64,000 bases of DNA, from the NCBI RefSeq assembly GCF_002303885.1, contig NZ_MRCM01000008.1:1-64000 (forward strand), written 5' to 3'. The stretch comes from Flavobacterium sp. ACN2. GTDB taxonomy: Bacteria > Bacteroidota > Bacteroidia > Flavobacteriales > Flavobacteriaceae. The notes beneath the pieces are model-generated. The model was not told where the DNA came from. It worked only from the letters and a program-made list of their open reading frames with translations, and searched no databases. Position numbers and translations under genes: made by a program. This document shows positions 7,240 to 15,877 of the stretch, in pieces. The first letter of the stretch is position 1, and every line of letters begins with the position of its first letter.

Positions 7240-7371
7240 ATGAATTTTTCTAAAGGATTTTTAAAAGAAGACCCCTTTCTTAAAATTGTTTTATTGATAG
7301 TTGCAATGTCATTTTTATTGTATTGGGCAGGTTATGTGTGTGGCAAGCTTGTATATTATATATGCCATTAA
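7240..7371 (+). CDS. 43-aa membrane peptide
   Basis: The product MNFSKGFLKEDPFLKIVLLI continues into one membrane helix (VAMSFLLYWAGYVCG) and ends VYYICH. It has no GG motif and a membrane-spanning core, so it is more likely an immunity or accessory peptide than an exported precursor. It lies 6 bp after the previous small gene and is probably co-transcribed. No family recognised; at 43 aa the call rests on position and frame. Confidence 0.5.
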   Translation: MNFSKGFLKEDPFLKIVLLIVAMSFLLYWAGYVCGKLVYYICH

Positions 7372-7449
7372 CTCTTTAAAACTAATCTCTTTCCAAAAAA
7401 TAAATTGAAAATTCCACAGGAGTTGCTAGAAATTATAAAATCATAGAAA

Positions 7450-8022
7450 ATGAAAGAAATCTCTATTGATTCTAAAAAAGTTCAAATTTTAGGAATGCTA
7501 ATAAGTGTTCCGATTGTTTTGCTTTTCCTATTTGTTTTGTATTTGACATGGAATGAGATTTTTGCAGCGAATTTGAAAGTAGTAAAGCAAACATTTCAGT
7601 TTTTTGATAATAAAAAACTAAACGTACTTTTAATTTTATTGGTTCCTAATTTAATTATTTGCGTAGGTATACTTGTGCATGAAATTATACATGGAATTTT
7701 TATGGCGCTTTTTTCAAAAGAAGGATGGCAATCGGTAAAATTTGGTTTCATTAAGAAATATTTAATGCCTTTTGCAAATTGTATAGAACCGTTAGAATCC
7801 AAGAAGATGTTAGTTGTTGCACTTGCACCATTTTTTATTCTTGGATTATTGCCTTCAATTTATGGATTTCTTTATAATAATTTGACTTTTTTATTTATTG
7901 GCTTTTCCATGACTTTAGGTGCAGTCGGAGACTTTATCTATGCTTATTTAATATTCAAAGTAGGTTTAAATCATAAATTATTAGATCATAAGAGCAAAGT
8001 TGGTTTTATGATCATAGATTAA
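7450..8022 (+). CDS. DUF3267-type membrane protein, putative zinc metalloprotease
   Basis: A 190-aa protein with about four membrane helices and the motif HEIIHG (about residue 77) of zincin-type HExxH metalloproteases. This layout matches DUF3267, a family related to site-2 proteases. Helices lie near residues 14-35, 57-76, 115-135 and 140-165. In a locus of double-glycine peptides, a membrane protease could give self-immunity or trim peptides or leaders at the membrane. Both are inferences; the C39 domain of the exporter already explains leader cleavage. It is followed 11 bp later by the DUF2007 gene. Confidence 0.7.
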   Translation: MKEISIDSKKVQILGMLISVPIVLLFLFVLYLTWNEIFAANLKVVKQTFQFFDNKKLNVLLILLVPNLIICVGILVHEIIHGIFMALFSKEGWQSVKFGFIKKYLMPFANCIEPLESKKMLVVALAPFFILGLLPSIYGFLYNNLTFLFIGFSMTLGAVGDFIYAYLIFKVGLNHKLLDHKSKVGFMIID

Positions 8023-8033
8023 AATGAAATAAA

Positions 8034-8279
8034 GTGATCCAGCAAGAAAGAAGAATATCTATTCATCAAGGAAGTAAAGAAGAAGCAACTGTTTTGAAAA
8101 TGTTATTGGAAAGTTTTTCTATTCAAGTTTTTGAAGATGCATCACTAATGTCTGTTTTGAACCCATGGGGAGTTTTAGTTGGAGATATAAATGCTATAAA
8201 ACTAAAAGTAGCTGAAGAAGATTATGAAAAAGCAAAGGCAATAATTGATAATTACAATTCTGGAGAATACGATATTTAA
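8034..8279 (+). CDS. DUF2007-family small protein
   Basis: An 81-aa protein with the compact GlnB-like arrangement of DUF2007: RISIHQGSKEEATVLKMLLE, then a central GVLVGDINAIKLKVAEEDYE and a helix KAKAIIDNY. Members are annotated as putative signal-transducing proteins without an assigned reaction. The frame has no early ATG and the best start is GTG at 8034, 11 bp after the DUF3267 stop, which suggests translational coupling. Its place inside an export operon is unusual, and a role there cannot be derived from sequence. Confidence 0.65.
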   Translation: MIQQERRISIHQGSKEEATVLKMLLESFSIQVFEDASLMSVLNPWGVLVGDINAIKLKVAEEDYEKAKAIIDNYNSGEYDI

Positions 8280-8309
8280 TTTATTGACAAGCACCGTAAA
8301 TTAATTGAT

Positions 8310-9446
8310 ATGCAGTTTAGTTCAGACCCTATAAACACTCTCGAAAATCTTATTGCAAAAAACAAAACAAAAAGCTTTTCAATTTATTTGATAATTCTTC
8401 TTGCTGTTATCACTTTTTTGGGATTATTGCCAGTAATTAAATTAGATATAAGCAGTCAGAGTAGAGGAATAATTCGAAGTAAAATAGATAATGTTCCTGT
8501 TACAACAATTGTAAGTGGCAGAATAAATTGGATAGCTTTAAAGAATAATGTTTTTGTAAAAAAAGGAGATACACTTTTAAAGATCTCTAAAGAAAATTTG
8601 GAAAGCGATAAAAGAACCCAAGATACATTGTCAAGCTCTGTTTTGTTGTTGTTAAGTGATATTTCAAATCTTTTACAAAATAAGCCATCACAATTACAGA
8701 CATCCACAGCGCGTGAAGATTTATTTAAATTTCAATCTGGAAAAAATGAACTGCAAAGCAAAATTTCTCACGCTCAGATAAATTATGACCGAAATAAGAT
8801 TTTGTACGATAAAGATATTATCGCAAAAGCAGATTTTGAAAAATATGAATATGAGTTAAGCTTAGCCAAACAAGCATTGCAAAGTTTTATAAGTCAGCAA
8901 AAATCAACATGGGAAAATCAGAAAAGAGATTTAGAAGAACGATTAAAAAATCTTAATGGAACTGTTGCTAAAATAAACGTTGAGGCCAATAATTATTTCG
9001 TTTTGGCTCCCATTTCTGGAACTATAGAAAACTTTTCAGGGATTCAAAAAGGTTCTTTTATAAACGTATCGCAATCTATTGCAACAATTTCTTCTCCAGA
9101 TCATCTTATTGTTGAGAATAATGTTTCTCCAAACGATATTGGTTTGATAAAGAAAAATCAAAAAGTAAAATTTCAAATAGATGCTTTTAATTATAATCAA
9201 TGGGGGTTATTGGAAGGGAAAGTAATTGATATTGACCAAAATATAACAATGCAGGGAGAGCAAGCTTTTTTTAAAGTTCGCTGTGCATTAGATTCTAAAA
9301 CTTTACATCTAAAATCAGGATATAAGACTGATGTTTCAAAAGGAATGACCTTAACTACGAGATATATAATTACACGCCGAAGTTTATTCGATTTGCTATT
9401 TGACAAAATAGACAATTGGCTCAACCCAAAACAACTATCAGCTTAA
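8310..9446 (+). CDS. HlyD-family membrane fusion protein of the peptide exporter
   Basis: A 378-aa periplasmic adaptor. It has a short cytoplasmic N-terminus, one membrane helix (about residues 23-42), a biotinyl-lipoyl half (VSGRINWIALKNNVFVKKGD), a long coiled-coil hairpin (about 95-215), the returning lipoyl half (YFVLAPISGTIENFSGIQKG) and a beta-barrel domain. It should link the ABC exporter behind it to an outer-membrane TolC-like channel, which is not encoded in this window. The gene ends 6 bp before the exporter gene. Confidence 0.9.
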   Translation: MQFSSDPINTLENLIAKNKTKSFSIYLIILLAVITFLGLLPVIKLDISSQSRGIIRSKIDNVPVTTIVSGRINWIALKNNVFVKKGDTLLKISKENLESDKRTQDTLSSSVLLLLSDISNLLQNKPSQLQTSTAREDLFKFQSGKNELQSKISHAQINYDRNKILYDKDIIAKADFEKYEYELSLAKQALQSFISQQKSTWENQKRDLEERLKNLNGTVAKINVEANNYFVLAPISGTIENFSGIQKGSFINVSQSIATISSPDHLIVENNVSPNDIGLIKKNQKVKFQIDAFNYNQWGLLEGKVIDIDQNITMQGEQAFFKVRCALDSKTLHLKSGYKTDVSKGMTLTTRYIITRRSLFDLLFDKIDNWLNPKQLSA

Positions 9447-9452
9447 AATTAA

Positions 9453-11603
9453 ATGGCTTCAATAAAAATAAAACAACATGATATTAAAGATTGTGGCGCT
9501 GCTTGTTTGGCATCTATTGGAAACCATTTCAAAGTTAATCTTCCAATAGCGAGAATTCGTCAGTATGCCAACACAGATAAGCGAGGCACGAATGTTCTTG
9601 GAATAATTGAAGCTGCCGAGAAAATGGGTTTTACAGCAAAAGGAGTAAAAGGAGGTTTAGACTCTTTAGATAAAATACCGCTTCCTGCTATTGCCCATAT
9701 TATTGTAAAAGAGCAATTGCAACATTATGTAGTTATTTACAAAGTTGAAAAATCTACAATCACGGTTATGGATCCAGGTTTTGGCAAAATGGGAACATAC
9801 ACTTTTGAAGAATTTCAAAAAATATGGACAAGTGTTTTAATTCTTTTTGCACCAAATGATGATTTTAAAATAGTAGATGAAAAAACGTCACCTATTAAAA
9901 GGTTTTGGAATTTAATTCAGCCACACAAAACTATATTAATTCAAGCATTAATTGGCGCTATAGTATTTACAGTTTTAGGATTGGCTATGTCTATCTATAT
10001 TCAAAAAATAACAGATTATGTTTTAGTTGATGGCAATAGAAATCTTCTTAATTTATTAAGTATCTCTATGATAGCTATTATTTTGCTTCAAGTGTATATT
10101 GGCTCAAAGAAAAGCATTTTTGTGATGAAAACAGGTCAGTTAATCGATGCTAAATTAATCTTAGGGTATTATAAACATTTGCTTCATCTGCCTCAACGAT
10201 TTTTTGATACCATGCAGATTGGAGAAATCACATCAAGAATAAATGACGCTGTAAAAATAAGATCCTTTATAAATGAAACCGCAATCGAAATGATTGTAAA
10301 TGTTTTTATTGTTGTCTTTTCATTTGCATTAATGTTTACTTATTATTGGAAATTGGCTTTGGTCATTATTCTGGTTATTCCGTTTTATGTTTTTGTTTAT
10401 TTTCTGCTAAATAAATTCAACAAAAAGGTTGAAAGAAACATAATGGAGAATGCGGCAGAATTACAAACACAATTAGTTGAAAGCATTACGCATGTTAGAA
10501 CTGTAAAGGAATTTGGGATTGAAGAGTTTTCAAATTTAAAAACCGAAAACAAATTTGTAAAACTATTATTCATAACCTATAAATCTGGTCTAAATGGCAT
10601 TTTTGCCGCAACATCGACACAGTTTCTGGCATCTGTATTTACTGTAATCTTAATGTGGATTGGTTCAGGTTATGTAATCGACCGATCAATTACTCCTGGA
10701 GAATTGTTTTCTTTTTATGCGTTAATCGGTTATTTTACATCGCCCGTTGCATCCTTAATTAATATGAATAAAACAGCACAAAATGCACTAATTGCAGCAG
10801 ACAGACTTTTTGAAATCATGGATTTGGAAAGAGAAGAAACAGAAAACAAAATTGAATTATCAAAAGAAAATTTGGGAGATATAAAATTTGAAAATGTTTC
10901 TTTTCGTTATGGATCTCGAGTCGAAGTTTTTAAAAATTTTAATGCTGTATTCAAGAAAAACCAAACAACAGCTATTGTAGGTGAAAGTGGTAGCGGAAAA
11001 ACGACTTTAATTTCGCTTTTGCAAAATCTTTACCCAATAAAAGAAGGTAAAATTAATATTGGAGATTTTGATCTTCAACATGTTCATTATAAGAGTTTAA
11101 GAAAAATTGTTGGTGTTATTCCCCAACAGCTTAATTTGTTTTCTGGAAATATTATAGAAAACATTGCTTTAGGGGAATCTTTTCCTAATATTCAGAGAAT
11201 TTTAGAGCTCTCAAAACAACTTGGAATTCATGAGTTTGTCGAAAAATTGCCAAACGGTTTTGAAACACAGATTGGTGAAAACGGAGCGATGCTTTCGGGC
11301 GGACAAAAACAAAGAATTGCCATTGCAAGAGCATTGTATAAAAATCCTGAAATCTTATTAATGGATGAAGCGACTGCATCATTAGATACTCATTCAGAAA
11401 AAATGGTGAAAGATGTTATTGATAATTTTAAATCCTCAGGAAAAACTATAATCGTCATTGCACATCGCTTGAGCACAATAGCCAATGCAGATACTATATT
11501 AGTTATGAAAAATGGTTCAATTGTGGAATCTGGAAATCATTTTGATTTGTTAGAACAAAAAACGGAGTATTTCAATTTGTGGAATAAGCAGAATTTGATT
11601 TAA
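9453..11603 (+). CDS. Peptidase-containing ABC exporter (C39 peptidase, membrane and ATPase domains)
   Basis: A 716-aa protein of the bacteriocin-exporter type. Residues 1-140 form a C39 cysteine peptidase with Q8, C14 (DIKDCGAACLASIG), H91 (LQHYVVIY) and D107 (MDPGFG), so the catalytic set is complete. Six membrane helices follow (about 160-445). The nucleotide-binding domain then has Walker A GESGSGKTT, signature LSGGQKQRIAIARAL, Walker B EILLMDEATASLD and the H-loop IVIAHRLST. It should cleave precursors after Gly-Gly and export the core peptides with the HlyD protein upstream. The two precursors at 6662 and 6835, and possibly the orphan at 44681, are the visible substrates. Confidence 0.95.
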   Translation: MASIKIKQHDIKDCGAACLASIGNHFKVNLPIARIRQYANTDKRGTNVLGIIEAAEKMGFTAKGVKGGLDSLDKIPLPAIAHIIVKEQLQHYVVIYKVEKSTITVMDPGFGKMGTYTFEEFQKIWTSVLILFAPNDDFKIVDEKTSPIKRFWNLIQPHKTILIQALIGAIVFTVLGLAMSIYIQKITDYVLVDGNRNLLNLLSISMIAIILLQVYIGSKKSIFVMKTGQLIDAKLILGYYKHLLHLPQRFFDTMQIGEITSRINDAVKIRSFINETAIEMIVNVFIVVFSFALMFTYYWKLALVIILVIPFYVFVYFLLNKFNKKVERNIMENAAELQTQLVESITHVRTVKEFGIEEFSNLKTENKFVKLLFITYKSGLNGIFAATSTQFLASVFTVILMWIGSGYVIDRSITPGELFSFYALIGYFTSPVASLINMNKTAQNALIAADRLFEIMDLEREETENKIELSKENLGDIKFENVSFRYGSRVEVFKNFNAVFKKNQTTAIVGESGSGKTTLISLLQNLYPIKEGKINIGDFDLQHVHYKSLRKIVGVIPQQLNLFSGNIIENIALGESFPNIQRILELSKQLGIHEFVEKLPNGFETQIGENGAMLSGGQKQRIAIARALYKNPEILLMDEATASLDTHSEKMVKDVIDNFKSSGKTIIVIAHRLSTIANADTILVMKNGSIVESGNHFDLLEQKTEYFNLWNKQNLI

Positions 11604-11719
11604 ATGTTTGTTAATTAATAAACATTTCGATTTCTCGTTTTAACAAGATACTGTAACTTTACTTTTTGAACACTGCCTTAATCAATTGGCAGTATAAACT
11701 CATTAAAAGTTACACGTAT

Positions 11720-12790
11720 ATGGCAACGAAATTATTTTCTCCGCTTACTATAAAAAATATCACTTTAAAAAATAGAATTGCAATCTCGCCCATGTGCCAG
11801 TATTCTGCCGTTGACGGATTTGCAAACGATTGGCATCTGGTTCATCTAGGAAGCCGTGCCAGTGGAGGTGCAGGGCTTATTATTCAGGAAGCGACGGCGG
11901 TTTCTCCAGAAGCGAGAATTTCTCCAGCCGATTTAGGAATCTGGAAAGACGAACACATCGAAAAACTAAAACAAATCAATGCTTTTATTGTTTCTCAAAA
12001 TTCGATTCCAGGAATTCAGTTAGCGCATGCAGGAAGAAAAGCAAGTGTTTCGGCTCCATGGTTGGGAAATAAAAAATTAGATTTCGCTCAAGGCGGATGG
12101 CAAACCGTTGCGCCAAGTGCGATTCCGTATCATGACAACGAACCCTTTCTTCCAGAAACGTTAGATAAAAACGGAATCCAGAAAGTGATCTCCGATTTTA
12201 AAACGGCAACCAAAAGAGTAGTCGAAGCAGGATATCAGGTTGTAGAAATCCATGCGGCTCACGGATATTTATTGCACCAATTTTTATCGCCTTTAACAAA
12301 TGTAAGAACAGATGAATATGGCGGAAGTTTTGAAAACAGAATTCGTTTTACAATAGAAGTTGTAGAAGCAGTACAGTCAGAATGGCCTTCAGACCTACCT
12401 TTGTTGGTTAGAATTTCAGCAACCGACTGGGCAGAAAATGGTTGGAATCCAGAAGAATCTGTGCAGCTTTCTAAAATATTAAAAGAAAAAGGAGTAGATT
12501 TAATTGATGTTTCGTCAGGCGGATTAGTTTCGCATCAGAAAATCACATTAGGGCCAGGCTATCAGGTTCCTTTTGCAGAAAAAGTAAAACAAGAAGCAGG
12601 AATTTCTACAGGCGCAGTGGGTTTAATTACAGAAGCCAAACAAGCCGAAGAAATTTTAAATAACAGTCAAGCCGATTTAATTCTGTTCGCCAGAGAATCT
12701 TTAAGAAAACCAAACCTTCCGTTGGATTTTGCTAAAGAACTAAACGACGATATTCAATGGCCAAAACAATACGAAAGAGCTAAACTTTAA
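11720..12790 (+). CDS. Old Yellow Enzyme family NADH:flavin oxidoreductase (YqjM-like)
   Basis: A 356-aa TIM-barrel flavoenzyme that reduces activated C=C bonds with NAD(P)H. It has the YqjM-type motif AISPMCQYSA with the flavin-tuning Cys, HLGSRASGGAGLI, QLAHAGRKAS, and HAAHGYLLHQFLSP followed by NVRTDEYGG, which are FMN- and substrate-binding segments. The ATG at 11720 gives the family N-terminus (MATKLFSPLTIKN). An upstream in-frame ATG would add an 18-residue non-homologous extension, so I reject it. Substrate unknown. Confidence 0.92.
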   Translation: MATKLFSPLTIKNITLKNRIAISPMCQYSAVDGFANDWHLVHLGSRASGGAGLIIQEATAVSPEARISPADLGIWKDEHIEKLKQINAFIVSQNSIPGIQLAHAGRKASVSAPWLGNKKLDFAQGGWQTVAPSAIPYHDNEPFLPETLDKNGIQKVISDFKTATKRVVEAGYQVVEIHAAHGYLLHQFLSPLTNVRTDEYGGSFENRIRFTIEVVEAVQSEWPSDLPLLVRISATDWAENGWNPEESVQLSKILKEKGVDLIDVSSGGLVSHQKITLGPGYQVPFAEKVKQEAGISTGAVGLITEAKQAEEILNNSQADLILFARESLRKPNLPLDFAKELNDDIQWPKQYERAKL

Positions 12791-12802
12791 ATATTTTTAT
12801 TA

Positions 12803-12958
12803 GCCACAGATTAAAATGATTTTTTTTAATTTTTTTTTTTCGCCACGAATTGCACAAATTTTCACAAATCGTTGCGTTCAGAAACTTAAAAAAATTAGTG
12901 AAAATTTGTGTAATTCGTGGCAGACAGAAAATCCTTTTTAATCCATATAATCTGTGGC
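12803..12958. repeat. Nested inverted repeats (cruciform-capable intergenic element)
   Basis: Outer arms GCCACAGATTA (12803-12813) and TAATCTGTGGC (12948-12958) enclose inner arms beginning GCCACGAATTGCACAAAT (12842-12865) and ending ATTTGTGTAATTCGTGGC (12898-12921), which pair over about 24 bp with one mismatch. Similar GCCACGAATT elements lie at 30218-30278 and 60121-60179. It occupies the whole spacer between two co-directed genes and leaves little room for a promoter. Confidence 0.85.
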
Positions 12959-12975
12959 AAAAAAAACATAACAAC

Positions 12976-14019
12976 ATGCAAAAGATAAAGACAGCACTAT
13001 TATCATACGGAATGTCGGGGAAAGTTTTCCACGCTCCGTTTTTAGATATTCACGAAGGATTTGAACTTTTAGGTTCTTGGGAAAGAAGCAAAAAATTAAT
13101 TCAAGAAGATTATCCATACGTAAAAAGCTATGCTTCGCTGGACGAATTATTAAACGATGATGTCGATTTGGTAATTGTGAATACGCCAGTTGGAACGCAT
13201 TACGAATATGCTAAAAAAGTGCTTTTGGCAGGAAAACATGCTGTTGTAGAAAAAGCATTTACCACAACGGCTGAAGAAGCAAAAGAATTGGCAAAAATCG
13301 CGAAAGAAAAAGGATTGAAATTGGTTGTTTTCCAGAACAGAAGATGGGATAGCGATTTTAAAACCGTTAAAAAAGTAATCGATGATGGTCTTTTGGGAGA
13401 TTTAGTGGAAGCCGAATTTCATTTTGACCGATACAATCCGTTATTGAGCCCAAAAGCGCATAAAGAAACTGCCAATGATGGAGCAGGAGTTCTAAAAGAT
13501 TTAGGACCACATATTATAGATCAGGCGGTTAGTTTATTTGGCTGTCCAAAAGCTGTCTTTGGAGATATTCGAGTTACGAGAGAAAATTCTGTTGTAGACG
13601 ACTGGATCGATCTGACTTTGTTTTATTCTAATTTCAGAGTCCGTTTAAAAGCAGGATTTTTTGTGAGAGAAGCCAATCCGGCATATACCATTCACGGAAA
13701 AAAAGGTTCTTTCTTAAAACCTCGCGGAGATGTTCAGGAAGACGAATTGAAAATTGGTAAAAAACCGAACCTAGATTCTTGGGGAACAGAAGATGAAAGT
13801 TTACAGGGACTTTTACACACCGAAATAGACGGTAAAATTATGCGAGAAAAAATACCAACGCTTCAAGGCAATTATTTCAGTTTCTTCGATGGCGTTTATG
13901 ATTCTATTGCAAACAATAAAACAGAACCTGTTACCGCAGACGAAGGTGTAAAAGTAATGCAGGTTATAGAAGCTGCAATTGCGAGTAATGCCCAGCAAAA
14001 AGTAATAGGCATATCCTAA
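12976..14019 (+). CDS. Gfo/Idh/MocA family oxidoreductase, IolW/YdgJ-like
   Basis: A 347-aa NAD(P)-dependent dehydrogenase. The Rossmann start is SYGMSGKVFHAPFL. The catalytic-region markers are VVEKAFTTTAEEAKEL (EK(P) motif with Ala in place of Pro), QNRRWDSDFKTVKK and KDLGPHIIDQAVSLFG. These segments follow the scyllo-inositol dehydrogenases IolW and YdgJ closely, but inositol as substrate is not proven. The ATG at 12976 is chosen because it begins the Rossmann strand; an earlier frame runs through the repeat at 12803-12958. Confidence 0.88.
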   Translation: MQKIKTALLSYGMSGKVFHAPFLDIHEGFELLGSWERSKKLIQEDYPYVKSYASLDELLNDDVDLVIVNTPVGTHYEYAKKVLLAGKHAVVEKAFTTTAEEAKELAKIAKEKGLKLVVFQNRRWDSDFKTVKKVIDDGLLGDLVEAEFHFDRYNPLLSPKAHKETANDGAGVLKDLGPHIIDQAVSLFGCPKAVFGDIRVTRENSVVDDWIDLTLFYSNFRVRLKAGFFVREANPAYTIHGKKGSFLKPRGDVQEDELKIGKKPNLDSWGTEDESLQGLLHTEIDGKIMREKIPTLQGNYFSFFDGVYDSIANNKTEPVTADEGVKVMQVIEAAIASNAQQKVIGIS

Positions 14020-14440
14020 AAACATTCCGTAGGAATGTCTCGTCGGTAGTAGAAAAAAATAATATTCAGGTGCATTTACGTTCCGTAGGAACGTTTGATT
14101 TTGCGCATTATTTTTTAATAATCTAATGTCTCAAACGTTCCTACGGAACGTAAAATATTGGCAACGATTTTTTTACCAACGAAATGTTCCTACGGAACAG
14201 AGAAATATAAATAAAAGGGGATGTCTTAATTTTTGAGATTATCCCTTTTTTATTTTCTTAAAAAAATCAAACCAGTTATAATTCTACTAAAGCCGAAAAA
14301 TTGTAATTTTAGGAATAAGAATTCAACTCAAAACCTTTGAATTTATAAACAATAACGTTGTATATTGTGTATAACCTTAGACTTTATGCACTTTAACGAG
14401 CGTTTTTAGTATTTTTGATCCTATTCCAATAAAATTCAAT
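14020..14440. other. Intergenic region with four copies of a short palindrome
   Basis: Four copies of a roughly 16-bp palindrome (consensus ACGTTCCGTAGGAACGT or its complement) lie at about 14022-14038, 14079-14095, 14135-14151 and 14184-14199. The first abuts the stop of the preceding oxidoreductase. No open frame with coding character is seen. An imperfect terminator follows at 14213-14250. Confidence 0.85.
14213..14250 (+). terminator. Imperfect rho-independent terminator
   Basis: AAAAGGG(G)AT pairs with ATCCCTTTT across an AT-rich loop with one bulged G, followed by TTTTATTTT. It likely ends the transcript of the IolW-like gene. Confidence 0.45.
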
Positions 14441-15661
14441 ATGCTGTTAAACATTAATCCATTATCGCTTTTTCAGACTAAAGCCAAAATCAAGAAAGTA
14501 TTTAGAGAAGCCAAGGCTTCCTATTTAAATCGGATTCGTTTTGCTGTTGGAATGTTTTATTTCGGAATGGGTTTGAGTTTTGCCACATGGGCTAGTAGAA
14601 TTCCAGATATCAAAACAGCTTTGCATTTAACAGAAGGAGATTTAGGTTCTATTCTTTTTGCACTTCCGGTTGGACAGCTAATTGTTATGCCTTTTTCAGG
14701 AAAAATGGTAACCAAATTCGGCAGCCATCGTATTCTAATTTTCTCTTTAATTATGTATGTTTTGTGCTTAATCAATTTAGGTTTGGCGACAACATCGTTA
14801 CAATTATCATTAGGATTATTTTTGTTTGGCGTGTTCGGAAATCTTGCCAATATTGCCGTAAACACGCAAGGGGTTTATACTGAAGTTTTGTTTAAAAAAA
14901 CAATCATGTCCTCTTTTCACGGAATGTGGAGTTTTGCGGGATTTACGGGCGCGTTGGTAGGTTTGGGAATGCTGGCTTTAAATTTAAGTCCGCTGCATCA
15001 TTTTATTATTGTAGCCGGGATTGTTTTATTAATGGTGGCATTTAACTTTAAATTTTTGGTTAGAGCCAAAGAAAAAAAGAAACCAAAAGAAGAAGGCAAA
15101 AAGCTATTTGTAAAACCAGATACCGCTTTACTTTGGTTAGGTGTTATCGGATTCTGCAGTATGGCCAGCGAAGGCGTTATGTTCGACTGGAGCGGCGTTT
15201 ACTTTAAAGATATTGTAAAAGCACCTGGACCATTGGTGGTTTTAGGCTACACTTCTTTTATGATTATGATGGCTAGCGGAAGATTTCTTGGCGACGGATT
15301 AATCAATAAATTTGGACGTGAACGCGTTATGCAGATCAGTGGAGTTATGATTTCAGCTGGACTTTTTACAGCTGTTTTTCTTCCTTATATCATTCCGTGT
15401 ACCATTGCCTTTATGTTTGTAGGTTTGGGCGTTGCAACGATCGTTCCTACAGTATATAGTATTGCAGGTAAAAACCCAACAGTTCCAGCTGGAGAGGCTT
15501 TAACTATTGTTTCGAGTGTAAGTTTCTTAGGTTTCTTAATGGGGCCACCAGTTATTGGACACATTGCACAAAGTTTCGGACTGCAGTTTTCTTTTGCCTT
15601 TATCGGAATTTTTGGTGTTCTAATCGCTTTTATGGTTTCTAAAATTAGAACTGAAGCGTAA
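14441..15661 (+). CDS. MFS transporter, YbjJ-like
   Basis: A 406-aa protein with about twelve membrane helices. A 30-residue basic N-terminal extension precedes the first helix. The N-domain carries FATWASRIPDIKTALHLTEG and GSILFALPVGQLIVMPFSGK, typical of the YbjJ/fucose-permease-related branch. A basic cytoplasmic loop (RAKEKKKPKEEGKK) separates the halves. The substrate is unknown. The gene stands alone, with dyads upstream and a strong terminator downstream. Confidence 0.88.
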   Translation: MLLNINPLSLFQTKAKIKKVFREAKASYLNRIRFAVGMFYFGMGLSFATWASRIPDIKTALHLTEGDLGSILFALPVGQLIVMPFSGKMVTKFGSHRILIFSLIMYVLCLINLGLATTSLQLSLGLFLFGVFGNLANIAVNTQGVYTEVLFKKTIMSSFHGMWSFAGFTGALVGLGMLALNLSPLHHFIIVAGIVLLMVAFNFKFLVRAKEKKKPKEEGKKLFVKPDTALLWLGVIGFCSMASEGVMFDWSGVYFKDIVKAPGPLVVLGYTSFMIMMASGRFLGDGLINKFGRERVMQISGVMISAGLFTAVFLPYIIPCTIAFMFVGLGVATIVPTVYSIAGKNPTVPAGEALTIVSSVSFLGFLMGPPVIGHIAQSFGLQFSFAFIGIFGVLIAFMVSKIRTEA

Positions 15662-15762
15662 TGAACTCCCTTTGTAAAATTGACTTCTTTTAACTATTCT
15701 TTCATTATATTAAAATAAATTTGAAAGAATTTAATTACAATTAAATATTTTGTTTATTTTTG

Positions 15763-15804
15763 AATTTCAAACTTCAAGCGCTGAAGTTTGAAATTTTTTT
15801 TTTT
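15763..15804 (+). terminator. Strong rho-independent terminator of the MFS gene
   Basis: A perfect 14-bp stem AATTTCAAACTTCA/TGAAGTTTGAAATT with a 5-nt AGCGC loop, running into eleven T. Confidence 0.85.
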
Positions 15805-15877
15805 CCAAAAACCAATTTTATCTTTTGAATTAAGGATTGTAATCCTAGAATATTTTCAAAGTTAATAATAGGTTTTA

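Noticed and set aside
7063..7371. Further double-glycine precursors
   Set aside because: Both small products have membrane-spanning segments and no GG at a leader-like position, so they fit accessory or immunity proteins better.
11666..11719. Longer N-terminus for the Old Yellow Enzyme
   Set aside because: The added 18 residues (MNTALINWQYKLIKSYTY) do not belong to the fold; the ATG at 11720 gives the family start.
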